Shown here piece after piece: positions 42,374 to 51,748 of a stretch of DNA of 64,000 bases. The position numbers and the translations under genes were made by a program. The stretch lies in NCBI GenBank assembly GCA_964484065.1, contig CAZAEW010000007.1, positions 1 through 64,000 on the forward strand, written 5' to 3'. Position 1 is the first letter of the stretch; each line of letters opens with the position of its first letter. Under the pieces are notes generated by a model that had not been told where the DNA came from, searched no databases, and saw nothing but the letters and a program-made list of their open reading frames with translations. Source of the DNA: JAEVLT01 sp964484065. GTDB taxonomy: Bacteria; Bacillota; Bacilli; Bacillales; Cytobacillaceae.

Positions 42374-44206
42374 CTAAGAAATTTTCAAAAAGAACCTTTT
42401 TTCTAGTTCAAAAGGCGTTAGGGGCTTACTAAAATAAAAGCCTTGGCCGACCCGGCAATTTAACAGCAGCAGATGATTAAGCTGCTTTTCGGTTTCGATG
42501 CCTTCAGCGATTACGTTTAAGCCTAAAATACTTCCAATCTCGATAATTGTCATAATTAATAGATTATCTTTAGGATTCTTAAACAAATCGTTAATGAAGG
42601 ATTGATCTATTTTCAGAGTATCAATTGGCAAGTCTTTGAGAATATTTAGGGAGGAATAGCCTTTTCCAAAATCATCAATGGAAATGCCAACACCAATTTT
42701 TTTTAGTGAATCTATGATTGGAATTGCTAATTCAGGATCTGCAATTACATTTTCAGTAATTTCAATTTCAAAGTACTTCGGATCAATATGAAAAGCATCA
42801 AGGTTGGAGCGAATAGCCTGAACTAATTCCTTATCGCGGAATTGCCTTGCCGAAACATTCACAGACACTTTTAAAACAGGATAACCTTGATTCTGCCATA
42901 CTTCCATCTGGTGTAAAACTTCGCAGATAACCCATTTACCGATTTCAATGATTAATCCGGTTTCCTCCGCTATCGGAATAAATTCGACCGGCGATACCAG
43001 CCCTAAAACCGGGTGCTTCCAGCGAACGAGGGCCTCAAGACCAACCATTTCAAAATTATCCAAATTGAATTTAGGCTGATATAAGATAAATAGTTCTTCA
43101 TTCTTGATCGCTTTTCTCAATTCAGCCTCCATCATTGCTTCTCGTTCTTGCTGCAATTCAAGTACCATATTAAAAAATTTATACGTATTCTTACCCTCTA
43201 ATTTCGCATAGTACATCGCGGTATCTGCTAATTTTATTAAGTCAATGATCTGATCTGTGTGATTTGGGTAAGCGCTGATCCCAATACTTGCTGTGATGAA
43301 AACCTCAATCCCATTAATAAAATAGGGTTCTTTTATTTTCTTTAATATGTCACTTGCAAGATTTTTTATAAAAGAAATATTTGTGTTCATGACGATGACA
43401 ATAAATTCATCTCCGCCATGATGGTAAACGTTAATATACTCATTTTTAAAGGAAACGAGCCTTTTGGAAACATTTTTTAATAATTCATCTCCAGCATCAT
43501 GACCATAATTATCATTTACCAGCTTAAAACGATCTAAATCTATGAAAAATAGACAGGTTTCCTTTTCTGCTTTTTTGATGGCGGTTAGGTCGGTAAGAAG
43601 CCGCCGGCGATTTGGCAAATCAGTCAGGTCGTTATGCTCCGCCGTGTATTTCATGTATTCTTCATAGCTCTTTTGTTCTGTTATATCCCTTACCACGCAA
43701 ACCGTATTCTGCGATTCTTTCATACGTGATAAAGTGATTTCCTGGGGGAAAGTTGTACCATCTTTCCTTAAGCCGATTGACTCACCTTTCCAATGACCGG
43801 CTTTTAATAATTGGGGGAGTGCCGTGTTTTCAAGTAACTCTGCGTTGTCTTTTTGATAACAATGGCGCCAATTTAACGATAAAAATTCCTTTTTATTAAA
43901 ACCGTATAATTCGGAAAGTGCTCCATTAACAAATACAAATTGTCCTGTCTCATTAAGAATTCCAATTGGTTCCCCAACAGAATCCAAGGCATATGAATAA
44001 TCCAGTAAAACGGTTTTGGCTGAACCCAGTTCTTTTTTTGAATGCCGATATTTATCAAACTGATATCCAATAAACCAGCCAATTGCTCCGTTGAAAAGAA
44101 CCGACAGGATTGCCGTAAATGAGAAATTTCTTGAAAAAATAAAACTTCCGGCAATGTTAAAAATGATGACAATTGCGCTTAAAATCACCCGCCATGTATA
44201 TCGCAT
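42374..44206 (-). CDS. Membrane-bound PAS-GGDEF-EAL protein (cyclic di-GMP turnover)
   Basis: 610 residues: two N-terminal membrane helices, a PAS domain (about residues 70-185, ending VCVVRDITEQKSYEEY), a GGDEF domain with HHGGDEFIVIV and an EAL domain with GLEALVRWKH and DDFGKGYSSL. Both catalytic signatures are intact, so it may make and/or break cyclic di-GMP. The ATG at 44206 with AAGAAAGGTGAAT is preferred over TTG 44257. Single gene; the signal sensed by PAS is unknown. Confidence 0.9.
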   Translation of the reverse strand: MRYTWRVILSAIVIIFNIAGSFIFSRNFSFTAILSVLFNGAIGWFIGYQFDKYRHSKKELGSAKTVLLDYSYALDSVGEPIGILNETGQFVFVNGALSELYGFNKKEFLSLNWRHCYQKDNAELLENTALPQLLKAGHWKGESIGLRKDGTTFPQEITLSRMKESQNTVCVVRDITEQKSYEEYMKYTAEHNDLTDLPNRRRLLTDLTAIKKAEKETCLFFIDLDRFKLVNDNYGHDAGDELLKNVSKRLVSFKNEYINVYHHGGDEFIVIVMNTNISFIKNLASDILKKIKEPYFINGIEVFITASIGISAYPNHTDQIIDLIKLADTAMYYAKLEGKNTYKFFNMVLELQQEREAMMEAELRKAIKNEELFILYQPKFNLDNFEMVGLEALVRWKHPVLGLVSPVEFIPIAEETGLIIEIGKWVICEVLHQMEVWQNQGYPVLKVSVNVSARQFRDKELVQAIRSNLDAFHIDPKYFEIEITENVIADPELAIPIIDSLKKIGVGISIDDFGKGYSSLNILKDLPIDTLKIDQSFINDLFKNPKDNLLIMTIIEIGSILGLNVIAEGIETEKQLNHLLLLNCRVGQGFYFSKPLTPFELEKRFFLKIS

Positions 44207-44463
44207 AACATTCACCTTTCTTATTTTGAGGTGCATGAATTTTATGAATGGGGCCAAGTCTTCACCTTTATATTAGTCTTAAATAATTGAATATTCAAAT
44301 ACTTGATTAGCTTAAAAAGTCTTCATTATTTAAAACAAGGAAAAGCGGTAGGGATTTACGGAATGATATGTTAGGATAATGATATAAAAAACTCGCCGAT
44401 TGACGAGCCTTAAGCGGAAGATTAGGCACAGCAGATAACAGTAAAAACAATGGGGGCAAACGT

Positions 44464-45501
44464 ATGTACAGCTTTAAGAATGATTACAGTGAAGGAGCAC
44501 ATCCGCAAATATTGACTGCACTAATTGAATCCAATTACGAACAGGAAGAGGGGTATGGGGAAGACCGGTATTGCCGAAAAGCTATTGAACAGCTAAAGAA
44601 GATAATCGGCCGAAGTGATGTTGATATTCACTTTTTGACAGGAGGGACGCAGACGAATCTGACGGCATTATCAGCTTTTCTGCGGCCGCATGAGGCTGCA
44701 ATCGCAGCAGCATCGGGGCATATTGCCACACATGAGACGGGCGCCATTGAAGCGGTCGGACATAAGGTTATTACGGTTGAAGCAGCTGATGGAAAGCTTG
44801 CCCCTTCACATATAAAAGCCGTCCTTGATGCCCATACGGATGAGCATATGGTGAAGCCAAAGCTTGTTTATATTTCTAACTCGACCGAAATTGGTTCTAT
44901 TTATTCAAAAAAAGAATTAGTGGAATTGAGCGAATTCTGTCATGAAAACAATCTAATTTTGTTTATGGACGGTGCCAGGCTGGGCTCAGCACTGTGTTCC
45001 GCGGAAAATGATTTGAAGCTGACGGAAATTCCCGGCCTTGTTGATGCTTTTTATATTGGCGGAACGAAAAATGGGGCACTGATCGGAGAAGCATTAGTCA
45101 TTTGCCGTGAATCTTTAAAAGAGGATTTTCGCTATTTCATTAAACAAAAAGGAGCGCTTCTTGCAAAAGGAAGATTACTGGGGATCCAGTTTCTTGAGCT
45201 GTTCCGCGATAATCTTTATTTTGACCTGGCTCTTCATGCCAATAAAATGGCTGAGTTAATAAGAAATGAAATGGGATTAGCAAATATTGCTTTTTTGACT
45301 CATTCACCTTCGAATCAACTTTTCCCGATCCTGCCTAACTCGGTAATCAACGAGCTGCAAAAGAATTATTCATTTTTAATCTGGGAGAAGATGGATGAAG
45401 AACACTCAGCTGTCCGTCTTGTTACTTCATGGGCAACGAAGGAAGAAAAGGTACTCGCTTTTATTAAGGATCTAAAAAAAGTGCTTTTAAGTATAGGTTA
45501 G
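44464..45501 (+). CDS. Low-specificity threonine aldolase-like PLP enzyme
   Basis: 345 residues of the beta-eliminating lyase/threonine aldolase fold. FLTGGTQTNLTALSAFLRP near 57-75, the HATHETGAIE block near 85-95, MDGARLGSAL near 170 and the PLP lysine in YIGGTKNGAL near 202 are present. It cleaves beta-hydroxy amino acids (for example threonine to glycine plus acetaldehyde). GGGGGCAAACGT precedes the ATG. The aldo/keto reductase gene follows 34 bp later and could reduce an aldehyde product; this link is inference. Confidence 0.88.
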   Translation: MYSFKNDYSEGAHPQILTALIESNYEQEEGYGEDRYCRKAIEQLKKIIGRSDVDIHFLTGGTQTNLTALSAFLRPHEAAIAAASGHIATHETGAIEAVGHKVITVEAADGKLAPSHIKAVLDAHTDEHMVKPKLVYISNSTEIGSIYSKKELVELSEFCHENNLILFMDGARLGSALCSAENDLKLTEIPGLVDAFYIGGTKNGALIGEALVICRESLKEDFRYFIKQKGALLAKGRLLGIQFLELFRDNLYFDLALHANKMAELIRNEMGLANIAFLTHSPSNQLFPILPNSVINELQKNYSFLIWEKMDEEHSAVRLVTSWATKEEKVLAFIKDLKKVLLSIG

Positions 45502-45535
45502 CAGCATACCTATTTTGCAAATATAGGAGGTTTAA

Positions 45536-46375
45536 ATGATGCCGGTAAATTTAAAAGATACAACAACATTACATAATGGCGTGAAAATGCCATGGGTCGG
45601 ATTAGGGGTTTTTAAAGTAAAGGACGGGGATGAGGTTATCCAGTCGGTAAAAGCCGCATTAAAGAATGGATACATTAGCATTGATACCGCTGCTGTTTAT
45701 GATAACGAAGAAGGCGTTGGCCAAGCCATCAGGGAATCTGGTGTTCCCCGCGAGGAACTGTTTATTACCACAAAGCTTTGGAATTCCGATCAAGGTTATG
45801 AGTCAACTTTAAAGGCTTTTGAAACCAGCCTGAACAAGCTTGGTCTGGATTATGTGGACTTGTATTTAATCCACTGGCCAGGCAAAGATAAATACAAAGA
45901 AACGTGGAGAGCTTTCGAGAAGCTTTACAAAGAAGGACGCGTCCGTGCGATTGGCGTAAGCAACTTCCAGATTCATCATTTAGAAGATTTAATAAGTTCC
46001 GCAGAAATAAAACCGATGGTAAATCAGGTTGAATTCCATCCGCATTTAACCCAAAAGGAGCTTCTGGCATTCTGCAAAAAAGAGGGAATTCAACTTGAAG
46101 CTTGGTCGCCATTAAAACGGGGCCAGCTTTTAGATGAGCCTGTCCTTAAGGAGTTAGCTCAAAAATATCGTAAATCTGTCGCCCAAGTGATTTTGCGCTG
46201 GGATCTTCAACTTGGTGTCGTTACGATTCCAAAATCGATTAAAGAACACCGAATTATCGAAAACGCTGATATTTTTGATTTTGAATTATCACAGGAGGAT
46301 ATGGACAAAATCGATTGTCTGAATCAGGATAGCCGTTCTGGATCACATCCTGATACCATGAGCGTGGGTTTTTAG
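45536..46375 (+). CDS. Aldo/keto reductase (YtbE/YvgN-like)
   Basis: 279 residues, full length for the family. The catalytic tetrad is visible: Asp in SIDTAAVYDNE (with Tyr), Lys in FITTKLWN and His in DLYLIHWPG. IPKSIKEHRI near 225 binds NADPH. It reduces aldehydes such as methylglyoxal in B. subtilis homologues. AGGAGG precedes a double ATG. Second gene after the threonine aldolase. Confidence 0.9.
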   Translation: MMPVNLKDTTTLHNGVKMPWVGLGVFKVKDGDEVIQSVKAALKNGYISIDTAAVYDNEEGVGQAIRESGVPREELFITTKLWNSDQGYESTLKAFETSLNKLGLDYVDLYLIHWPGKDKYKETWRAFEKLYKEGRVRAIGVSNFQIHHLEDLISSAEIKPMVNQVEFHPHLTQKELLAFCKKEGIQLEAWSPLKRGQLLDEPVLKELAQKYRKSVAQVILRWDLQLGVVTIPKSIKEHRIIENADIFDFELSQEDMDKIDCLNQDSRSGSHPDTMSVGF

Positions 46376-46388
46376 ATAAGTAAATGAA

Positions 46389-46434
46389 TAATGGGCCAGC
46401 CTCTTCTATTTGATAGCAGCGGGCTGGCCCATTA
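46389..46434. terminator. Bidirectional terminator whose stem encodes the end of the uvrC-like gene
   Basis: AATGGGCCAGCC..GGCTGGCCCATT. The right arm codes for the last residues (MGQPAAIK) of the minus-strand nuclease gene, and the left arm follows the aldo/keto reductase. Confidence 0.8.
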
Positions 46435-47488
46435 GTTGTTTGATGGCACCATCTAATTTGACATGATCGAATTGAAGCCATTCTTCAGGAATAATCTTAA
46501 AGCTGCAGGCGCCGCTTTTTAAATAACTATAGATGATTTGTGCTTCATCTATTTCTTCTTTGCTGATTTTTACCGGGGAAGAAAGTCTTTTTTGCTTAAA
46601 ATGATGGATCATATTCATCTTAATGGCTGTAACCAAATCATCATTTTCAAGAGAGAATGTCTCACTGGAAAGCAGATTGTTTCTTTTAATCAGAAAGAGT
46701 TTAAATGAACGGTCGGTTAAATACTCGAGAATGGCGATATTGTTATCTGCTTCAGCAAATTCAATCACTTTTTCTTTATTTATAAGAGCGTTTAGTGCCT
46801 CAATATAATCTCGGTACTTTGTTGCCGCAGTAAAATCAAGATTCTCCGAAGCCTCGATCATCGCTTTCTTCATTTCATCCAGGACGCCACGGTCCGTTCC
46901 ATTTAGCAGTTGGATAATTTTATGAATAATATGGCGGTACTGCTCAGCTGCTGAATCATCGAAACATACCCCGATACATAATCCAAGAGAATAGTTCAAG
47001 CAAGCGGTTTTTCGATTCGAGTGGTTATGGCAATGGATCTTATAAAATTCTTTTAACCCCAGGATTGCTTTTTCAGCGGTGCGTTTGTTGATATAAGGCC
47101 CGAAAATGAGCGTTTGCTTATTGGGAATAGGAATATTGACTGCTTCTAACCTTGGCAGCCTGTCATCCATTCGGATGGTAATGAACGTATACGATTGCGG
47201 ATTTTTCATTTTTTTATTAAAAAAAGGCTTTATTTCCTTGATCAGCTTACATTCCAGCATAAATGCTTCGAATTCAGTATCTGTAAGGAGATAGTCAAAA
47301 TCGTTTATGTTGTTTTTTAGCTTGATAGTCTTTTGTGAATGGGCTTGGGAATGTTGAAAATAAGTTTGAACCCGCCTCTTGAGATTTTTGGCTTTTCCAA
47401 CATAAATGATATTGCCATTACGATCTTTCATTAAATAGACCCCAGGGCATGAAGGAAGATTTTTTACCTTTTCTTTTATTTCTGACAT
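46406..47488 (-). CDS. UvrC-like GIY-YIG endonuclease without C-terminal half
   Basis: 360 residues from the ATG at 47488 (AGAGGAATTCAT upstream). The N-terminal LPSCPGVYLMKDRNGNIIYVGKAKNLKRRVQTYF is the UvrC/Cho GIY-YIG module, followed by the UvrC-type FGPYINKRTAEKAI and CLNYSLGLCIGVC segments and a UVR-like coiled region (FTAATKYRDYIEALNAL). The RNase H-like and helix-hairpin-helix parts of UvrC are absent. It may make only the 3' incision, as Cho does in E. coli, or act independently of UvrAB. Confidence 0.82.
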   Translation of the reverse strand: MSEIKEKVKNLPSCPGVYLMKDRNGNIIYVGKAKNLKRRVQTYFQHSQAHSQKTIKLKNNINDFDYLLTDTEFEAFMLECKLIKEIKPFFNKKMKNPQSYTFITIRMDDRLPRLEAVNIPIPNKQTLIFGPYINKRTAEKAILGLKEFYKIHCHNHSNRKTACLNYSLGLCIGVCFDDSAAEQYRHIIHKIIQLLNGTDRGVLDEMKKAMIEASENLDFTAATKYRDYIEALNALINKEKVIEFAEADNNIAILEYLTDRSFKLFLIKRNNLLSSETFSLENDDLVTAIKMNMIHHFKQKRLSSPVKISKEEIDEAQIIYSYLKSGACSFKIIPEEWLQFDHVKLDGAIKQLMGQPAAIK

Positions 47489-47578
47489 ATGAATTCCTCT
47501 TTCAGAGATGATATAGGGATGCCACATTTTTGTAATAGAAGACATGTTTTATTTTATTATAAAGGGTCTGTGTTCTTT

Positions 47579-47832
47579 ATGAACGACGATTTCGTGGAAA
47601 CCGAACAGCAAAACGTCGCTCATCGCCTAAATGAACGACGATTTCGTGGAAACCGAACAGCAAAACGTCGTTCATCGCCTTAATGAACGACGATTTTGTG
47701 GGAGCAAGGCAGCAAAACGTCGCTCATCGCCTAAATGAACGACGACTTTGTGGAAGCAAGGCAGCAAAACGTCGCTCATCGCCTAAATGAACGACGATTT
47801 TGTGGAAGCAAGGCAGCAAAACGTCGTTCATC
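47579..47832. repeat. 52-bp hairpin repeat array, family B (five units)
   Basis: GAACGACG begins at 47581, 47633, 47685, 47737 and 47789, each exactly 52 bp apart. The hairpin is ATGAACGACG (25) CGTCGTTCAT, or across the unit border with a 7-base loop; some units have C for T in the right arm (G-T pair). The spacer is GTGGAAGCAAGGCAGCAAAA-like. The array lies between divergent uvrC-like and iron permease genes. Confidence 0.95.
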
Positions 47833-47964
47833 ATCCATACAAACGATGTTTCCTTGAAATCTGTCTTTGTTTTTCTTTTTTCCTGAATAAAAAATATCCT
47901 TCCTTATTAGGTTTGTTCCTTTTATCCTAATTATCCTCCACCCCAAGCAAAAGTAAATTTCTAA

Positions 47965-47993
47965 TTGACAATCATTATCATTTAAAATAAACT
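47965..47993 (+). promoter_or_regulatory. Promoter with Fur box 1 (iron permease operon)
   Basis: TTGACA (47965-47970), 17 bp, TAAACT. The 7-1-7 Fur box TGACAAT C ATTATCA covers 47966-47980, overlapping the -35. Confidence 0.85.
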
Positions 47994-48012
47994 TATAACT
48001 AGCTAATAAGAA

Positions 48013-48027
48013 TGAAAATCATTATCA
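48013..48027 (+). promoter_or_regulatory. Fur box 2
   Basis: TGAAAAT C ATTATCA, 44 bp upstream of the permease start, downstream of the promoter. Confidence 0.85.
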
Positions 48028-48070
48028 TTACAAAAAGTACAAGCAGGAAATTCATCGGGGGGTGAATCCA

Positions 48071-49567
48071 ATGAGGAAAGATCTGTTTCTATTATTCTTT
48101 ACCATGCTATTTATTATTGGATTGGGAATACATAGTCCGGCATTCGCTGCCGGAAATTCTGCAGCTGATATAAAAAAGGCTGAGGTTTCTGTAGATAAAG
48201 CGATTGAACAGGCTAAAGCCGGAGATCTCGCAGCATCACAGAAGTCCTATGAACAATTTAATAAAAACTGGCGGCAAATTGAAGGAGGAGTAAAAGCAGA
48301 TTCAGGAGCCGCCTATCGAGATATCGAATCCAATATGGGGAAAGTCGTTTATGCTTTTACTTTAAAAAAGCAAAACGAGATTTCACAAGCATTGGAAGGG
48401 CTAAAGACGGTAAATGAGAAATTTGCCGAAGGCGGATATCCAAAGGAATCGGGATTTACGAAAGAGGATATCTCTCTGGACGATTTTATTATCCTTTTGC
48501 AGCAGACAAAAAAGGAAATGAAGGACGGGAACCAGAAACAAGCTCTTGAAATGATCAAACAAGCAAGTGACAGCTGGTTAAGTGTAGAAGGGACAGTAGT
48601 TGCCCAATCAGCTTCTGTTTACAGTGATTCGGAGCGGGATTTAGTTTCAATTCAAGCCATGCTTAACGCCAATCCGCCAAACTTTAAACAAGCGGATCAA
48701 ACCATCACCAGCATGATTCAATATCTCTCCCCACTGGCCAACAAATCTCAATACACCTATTGGGATGCTGCCATGATTCTGATTCGCGAAGGCTTAGAGG
48801 CTCTTCTGGTAGTAATCGCTCTCATGTCTTTTGTCAAAAAATCGGGAGATGGCAAAGGCAAAGGGTGGATCTGGGCAGGTGTATTGGGAGGTTTGACCGT
48901 CAGCATTATCTTAGCAATTATTGTTAAATTTGTGATTTCATCAGGGGCATTTGGCAATAATAATGCACTGATTGCCGGCTGGACAGGAGTTTTTGCGGCC
49001 GTCATGCTGCTGTATATGAGCTATTGGCTCCACAGCCAATCGAGTATTGCGGACTGGAACCGCTATATTCGGGAAAAAAGCCAAACAGCCTTAACAACCG
49101 GAAAATTAGTTTCATTAAGTATTCTTGCATTTCTGGCCGTATTTCGCGAAGGGACAGAAACCGTATTATTTTATATCGGAATGGCAAGCCAGATTAAGCT
49201 TCAAGCTCTATTACTAGGATTTCTTATTGGGGCCGGAATACTTGCGGTACTAGCTTATTTAATGATTTTTGCCGGACTGAAACTGCCGCTGCGGCCATTC
49301 TTTATGGTTTCCAGCATTATCGTTTTCTACCTGTGCATTAAATTTGCCGGTATGGGAATTCATAGTCTGCAATTGGCAGGACTGCTGCCGACAACGAATG
49401 CACAAAACATTCCAAGTATCGAATTTTTTGCACTTTACCCATCATGGGAAAGCGCGGTCCCTCAAATTGTTTTAGTTTTGGCTGCAGTTATTACCCTTAC
49501 TTCGAAAAAAAGCAAAACGAAAAAAATGGCGGCAGCCAAATATAGAAAGGCAGGAAATCAAACATGA
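48071..49567 (+). CDS. efeU: FTR1 family iron permease (EfeU-like) with extracytoplasmic N-terminal domain
   Basis: 498 residues. A signal peptide (to about SPAFAA) is followed by a helical exported domain of about 200 residues, then seven membrane segments with the two iron-path motifs REGLEALLVV and REGTETVLFY. It imports oxidised iron. The ATG at 48071 is preceded by GGGGGGTG; a GTG at 48062 is possible. Two Fur boxes upstream indicate induction by iron limitation. Its exported domain resembles the lipoprotein encoded next, with which it overlaps by four bases. No DyP peroxidase (EfeB) gene follows. Confidence 0.9.
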   Translation: MRKDLFLLFFTMLFIIGLGIHSPAFAAGNSAADIKKAEVSVDKAIEQAKAGDLAASQKSYEQFNKNWRQIEGGVKADSGAAYRDIESNMGKVVYAFTLKKQNEISQALEGLKTVNEKFAEGGYPKESGFTKEDISLDDFIILLQQTKKEMKDGNQKQALEMIKQASDSWLSVEGTVVAQSASVYSDSERDLVSIQAMLNANPPNFKQADQTITSMIQYLSPLANKSQYTYWDAAMILIREGLEALLVVIALMSFVKKSGDGKGKGWIWAGVLGGLTVSIILAIIVKFVISSGAFGNNNALIAGWTGVFAAVMLLYMSYWLHSQSSIADWNRYIREKSQTALTTGKLVSLSILAFLAVFREGTETVLFYIGMASQIKLQALLLGFLIGAGILAVLAYLMIFAGLKLPLRPFFMVSSIIVFYLCIKFAGMGIHSLQLAGLLPTTNAQNIPSIEFFALYPSWESAVPQIVLVLAAVITLTSKKSKTKKMAAAKYRKAGNQT

Positions 49568-49938
49568 AAAGACTAACATCAATTGCCATGTCAATTGGGA
49601 TCGGGGCTGTAATTTTGCTTGCAGGCTGCGGTGGCGGAGATAACAAGGTTTCCAATGGTGTCAATAAAATGCTGGATACAACGGAACAGCTCTCCAAAGC
49701 GATTGACAGCGGCGATCAGGCAAAGGTGAAAAAAGTAGGGCCGGAATTAGAAGATCAATGGTCTTCATTTGAAGATGATGTAAAAAAAGACAATAAGGAG
49801 CTTTATGAGAAAGTGGAAAAATACCTCGACCCGACGATTGCCGGATCGGAGGCAGCCAGTCTTGATAAAGAGGCATTAAATAAGTTGAACAACCAGTTAA
49901 GGAGTGCACTAAAAGAATTAGCTGTGAAAACAAAATAA
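49564..49938 (+). CDS. Iron-permease-associated lipoprotein, 124 aa
   Basis: A signal peptide ends in the lipobox LLAGC (Cys at about 22). The mature part is helical and acidic: MLDTTEQLSKAIDSGDQAKVKKVGPELEDQWSSFEDDVKKDNKELYEKVEKYLDP. It matches the pattern AIEQAKAGDLAASQKSYEQFNKNWRQIEGGVKADSGAAY in the permease's own exported domain, which points to an ancient duplication. Coupled to the permease by an ATGA overlap; probably a surface partner in iron delivery. Confidence 0.75.
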   Translation: MKRLTSIAMSIGIGAVILLAGCGGGDNKVSNGVNKMLDTTEQLSKAIDSGDQAKVKKVGPELEDQWSSFEDDVKKDNKELYEKVEKYLDPTIAGSEAASLDKEALNKLNNQLRSALKELAVKTK

Positions 49939-49950
49939 GTCAAACACCTT

Positions 49951-49991
49951 AAAAAGCCGTTTCCAAAGTAAAGAGGAGACGGCTTTTTATT
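49951..49991 (+). terminator. Terminator after the iron operon
   Basis: AAAAAGCCGT..ACGGCTTTTTA stem with T-run. Confidence 0.85.
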
Positions 49992-50027
49992 ATGATATCG
50001 ATCACTTTGTATTTTATCTTCTTACTC

Positions 50028-50564
50028 CTAAAGATGCGGCAGGATAAGACCCCCGTAGAGTAATGCTCCGCCAACCATAAAGGCCGGATGAATTTTAAAT
50101 TTAACAATTGCAAGCAAAGAAATAATCCCGATAATGGCTGAGTTTAGGATGCCAATGGAATGAATAGAGTTCGATGACATTTTCCAGGTTAAAGCGAGCA
50201 TCATGATCGCAATGACAGGCTGGACAAGCAATGTCATTCCTTGAACAACTAATGATTGCCGGTGCCGGTTTAGCAGCTTTAAAAGGATGATTAGTGCAAA
50301 AGCAGATGGGAAAATGGTTGCGAATAATGCAACGATAACTCCCCAAAAACCATAAACATCATATCCCACATATGTAGCAATATTGGTGGCGATCGGGCCG
50401 GGAAGGGCGTTTCCAATCGCAAGCATCTGTGAAAATTCCTCATTATTCAGCCAATGATAGTGGTTGACGACCTCTTCATACATCAGCGGGATTGAAGCAG
50501 GACCGCCGCCGTATCCAAGAATATTGGCAATAAAAAAACCTAAGAAAAGTTGTAATAATATCAT
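50028..50564 (-). CDS. Chromate transporter family half-protein (second half)
   Basis: 178 residues, five to six membrane segments, with ILGYGGGPASIPLMYEE at the N-terminus and LAIGNALPGPIATNIATYVGY near 48-68, the CHR motifs. It is a single-domain (short-chain) CHR protein paired with a second one encoded 12 bp upstream, as in ywrA-ywrB of B. subtilis. Two half-proteins with opposite topology probably form one chromate or related anion transporter. Confidence 0.88.
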   Translation of the reverse strand: MILLQLFLGFFIANILGYGGGPASIPLMYEEVVNHYHWLNNEEFSQMLAIGNALPGPIATNIATYVGYDVYGFWGVIVALFATIFPSAFALIILLKLLNRHRQSLVVQGMTLLVQPVIAIMMLALTWKMSSNSIHSIGILNSAIIGIISLLAIVKFKIHPAFMVGGALLYGGLILPHL

Positions 50565-50576
50565 GTTAGCTGCCCC

Positions 50577-51140
50577 TTAGTTTGAAGATTGGCTGAATCG
50601 ATCTTTAATTCTGAAATGGAACGCACCGTAAAGAAGGAAAATCAAAATGACGATTGCCGGATGAATCGGCACCACGTACAGAAGAACAAACGACAGGAGT
50701 AAAAAGAGCACCCCCAATATCTTTCCCAGACCCTTCATGGCTTTAAAAGCAAATTCATAGGCCATCTGCCCGAGCATGACCGCTACAACCGGCATTACCG
50801 CACTGATCATATCGGTAAAAGCTTTCGAGAAGCTAAAAACATTAACAAGTGACAGGAGGATAACGGTTGCAATGCAAGTAGGAGCAATATGGGCAAGCAC
50901 GCTAACAATAGCCCCTGCAGTTCCTTTGATTTGATAACCCAAATAAGCTGCCATTTTCGGAGCGATTGGACCCGGCAAAGCATTTGCCAGAGCTAACGTT
51001 TCTCCAAATTCTTCATCCTCGAGCCAATGATAGCGCGTCACTGCTTCGTAGCGGATTAATGGAATAACAGATGGGCCTCCCCCAAATCCCAATACGCCTG
51101 TACGGGTCATGGCCACAATTAATTCTTTATACGATGACAT
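50577..51140 (-). CDS. Chromate transporter family half-protein (first half)
   Basis: 187 residues with VLGFGGGPSVIPLIRYEAV near 17-35 and LANALPGPIAPKMAAYLGY near 50-70. Five to six membrane segments. First gene of the two-gene chr operon (minus strand). The start ATG has AGGGGGAAG upstream. True substrate untested. Confidence 0.88.
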   Translation of the reverse strand: MSSYKELIVAMTRTGVLGFGGGPSVIPLIRYEAVTRYHWLEDEEFGETLALANALPGPIAPKMAAYLGYQIKGTAGAIVSVLAHIAPTCIATVILLSLVNVFSFSKAFTDMISAVMPVVAVMLGQMAYEFAFKAMKGLGKILGVLFLLLSFVLLYVVPIHPAIVILIFLLYGAFHFRIKDRFSQSSN

Positions 51141-51271
51141 CCTAAGCTTCCCCCTAAGTTGAACGAACCGGATTCTTTATCTCGATTTTAACATTCTCTG
51201 AATTAAAATGGATGATAATCCTGTTAAGTGTCAACAAAAAAAGACCATTTAAGGTCTCCCTGCAAAAAAAC

Positions 51272-51748
51272 TCAGCTGAATTCCTTATCAATCCCACGGA
51301 AAAACCATACACAAAAAATTCTTGTCACCATAAATGTCAGGAACAAAGTGATCCACGTCCAATACCAGGTCCAGTTTACATAGTTGATTAAATCAGTGTA
51401 TCTCTCAAACAAGGCTTCAGGAACGGTAAGGGCAGTACTGTATGCACAATAATATAGAAATTGATACAGTTTGCTTTTGAAGTTTGGATAAAAGGCATTG
51501 AAAACACCGCAAAAGACCGGATAAACAAAATACTCATACGTAAAACTGGCTTGATTTACATCGGACAAGAAGTTTATGGGATAAGTAATGAAATGAAATT
51601 CCACGACTAATAAGCCTGTAACCCATGTAATGAATTGTTTAAATAGGACGGAAACAATAGCCACTCTCTTCCTATCATTTGGAATAATAAAAACAAATCC
51701 AAAAGTGAAAAACCATACAAAAAATAAAATACCCCATTCTAGTTTCAT
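51272..51748 (-). CDS. CBO0543 family membrane protein, second of a pair
   Basis: 158 residues, about five membrane segments, ending in the TDLINYVNWTWYWTWITLFLTFMVTRIFCVWFF block typical of the CBO0543 family (unknown function, spore-formers). Its ATG overlaps the stop of the upstream paralogue by four bases. The two proteins are clearly homologous, so this is a tandem duplication. Confidence 0.75.
   Translation of the reverse strand: MKLEWGILFFVWFFTFGFVFIIPNDRKRVAIVSVLFKQFITWVTGLLVVEFHFITYPINFLSDVNQASFTYEYFVYPVFCGVFNAFYPNFKSKLYQFLYYCAYSTALTVPEALFERYTDLINYVNWTWYWTWITLFLTFMVTRIFCVWFFRGIDKEFS

Noticed and set aside
47489..47683. Plus-strand ORF of 64 codons over the 47.6 kb repeat
   Set aside because: It reads the repeat and the start region of the minus-strand uvrC-like gene and lacks a ribosome binding site.
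47579..47832. CRISPR array
   Set aside because: Units are nearly identical over their whole 52 bp, with no unique spacers, and no cas genes are in the window.
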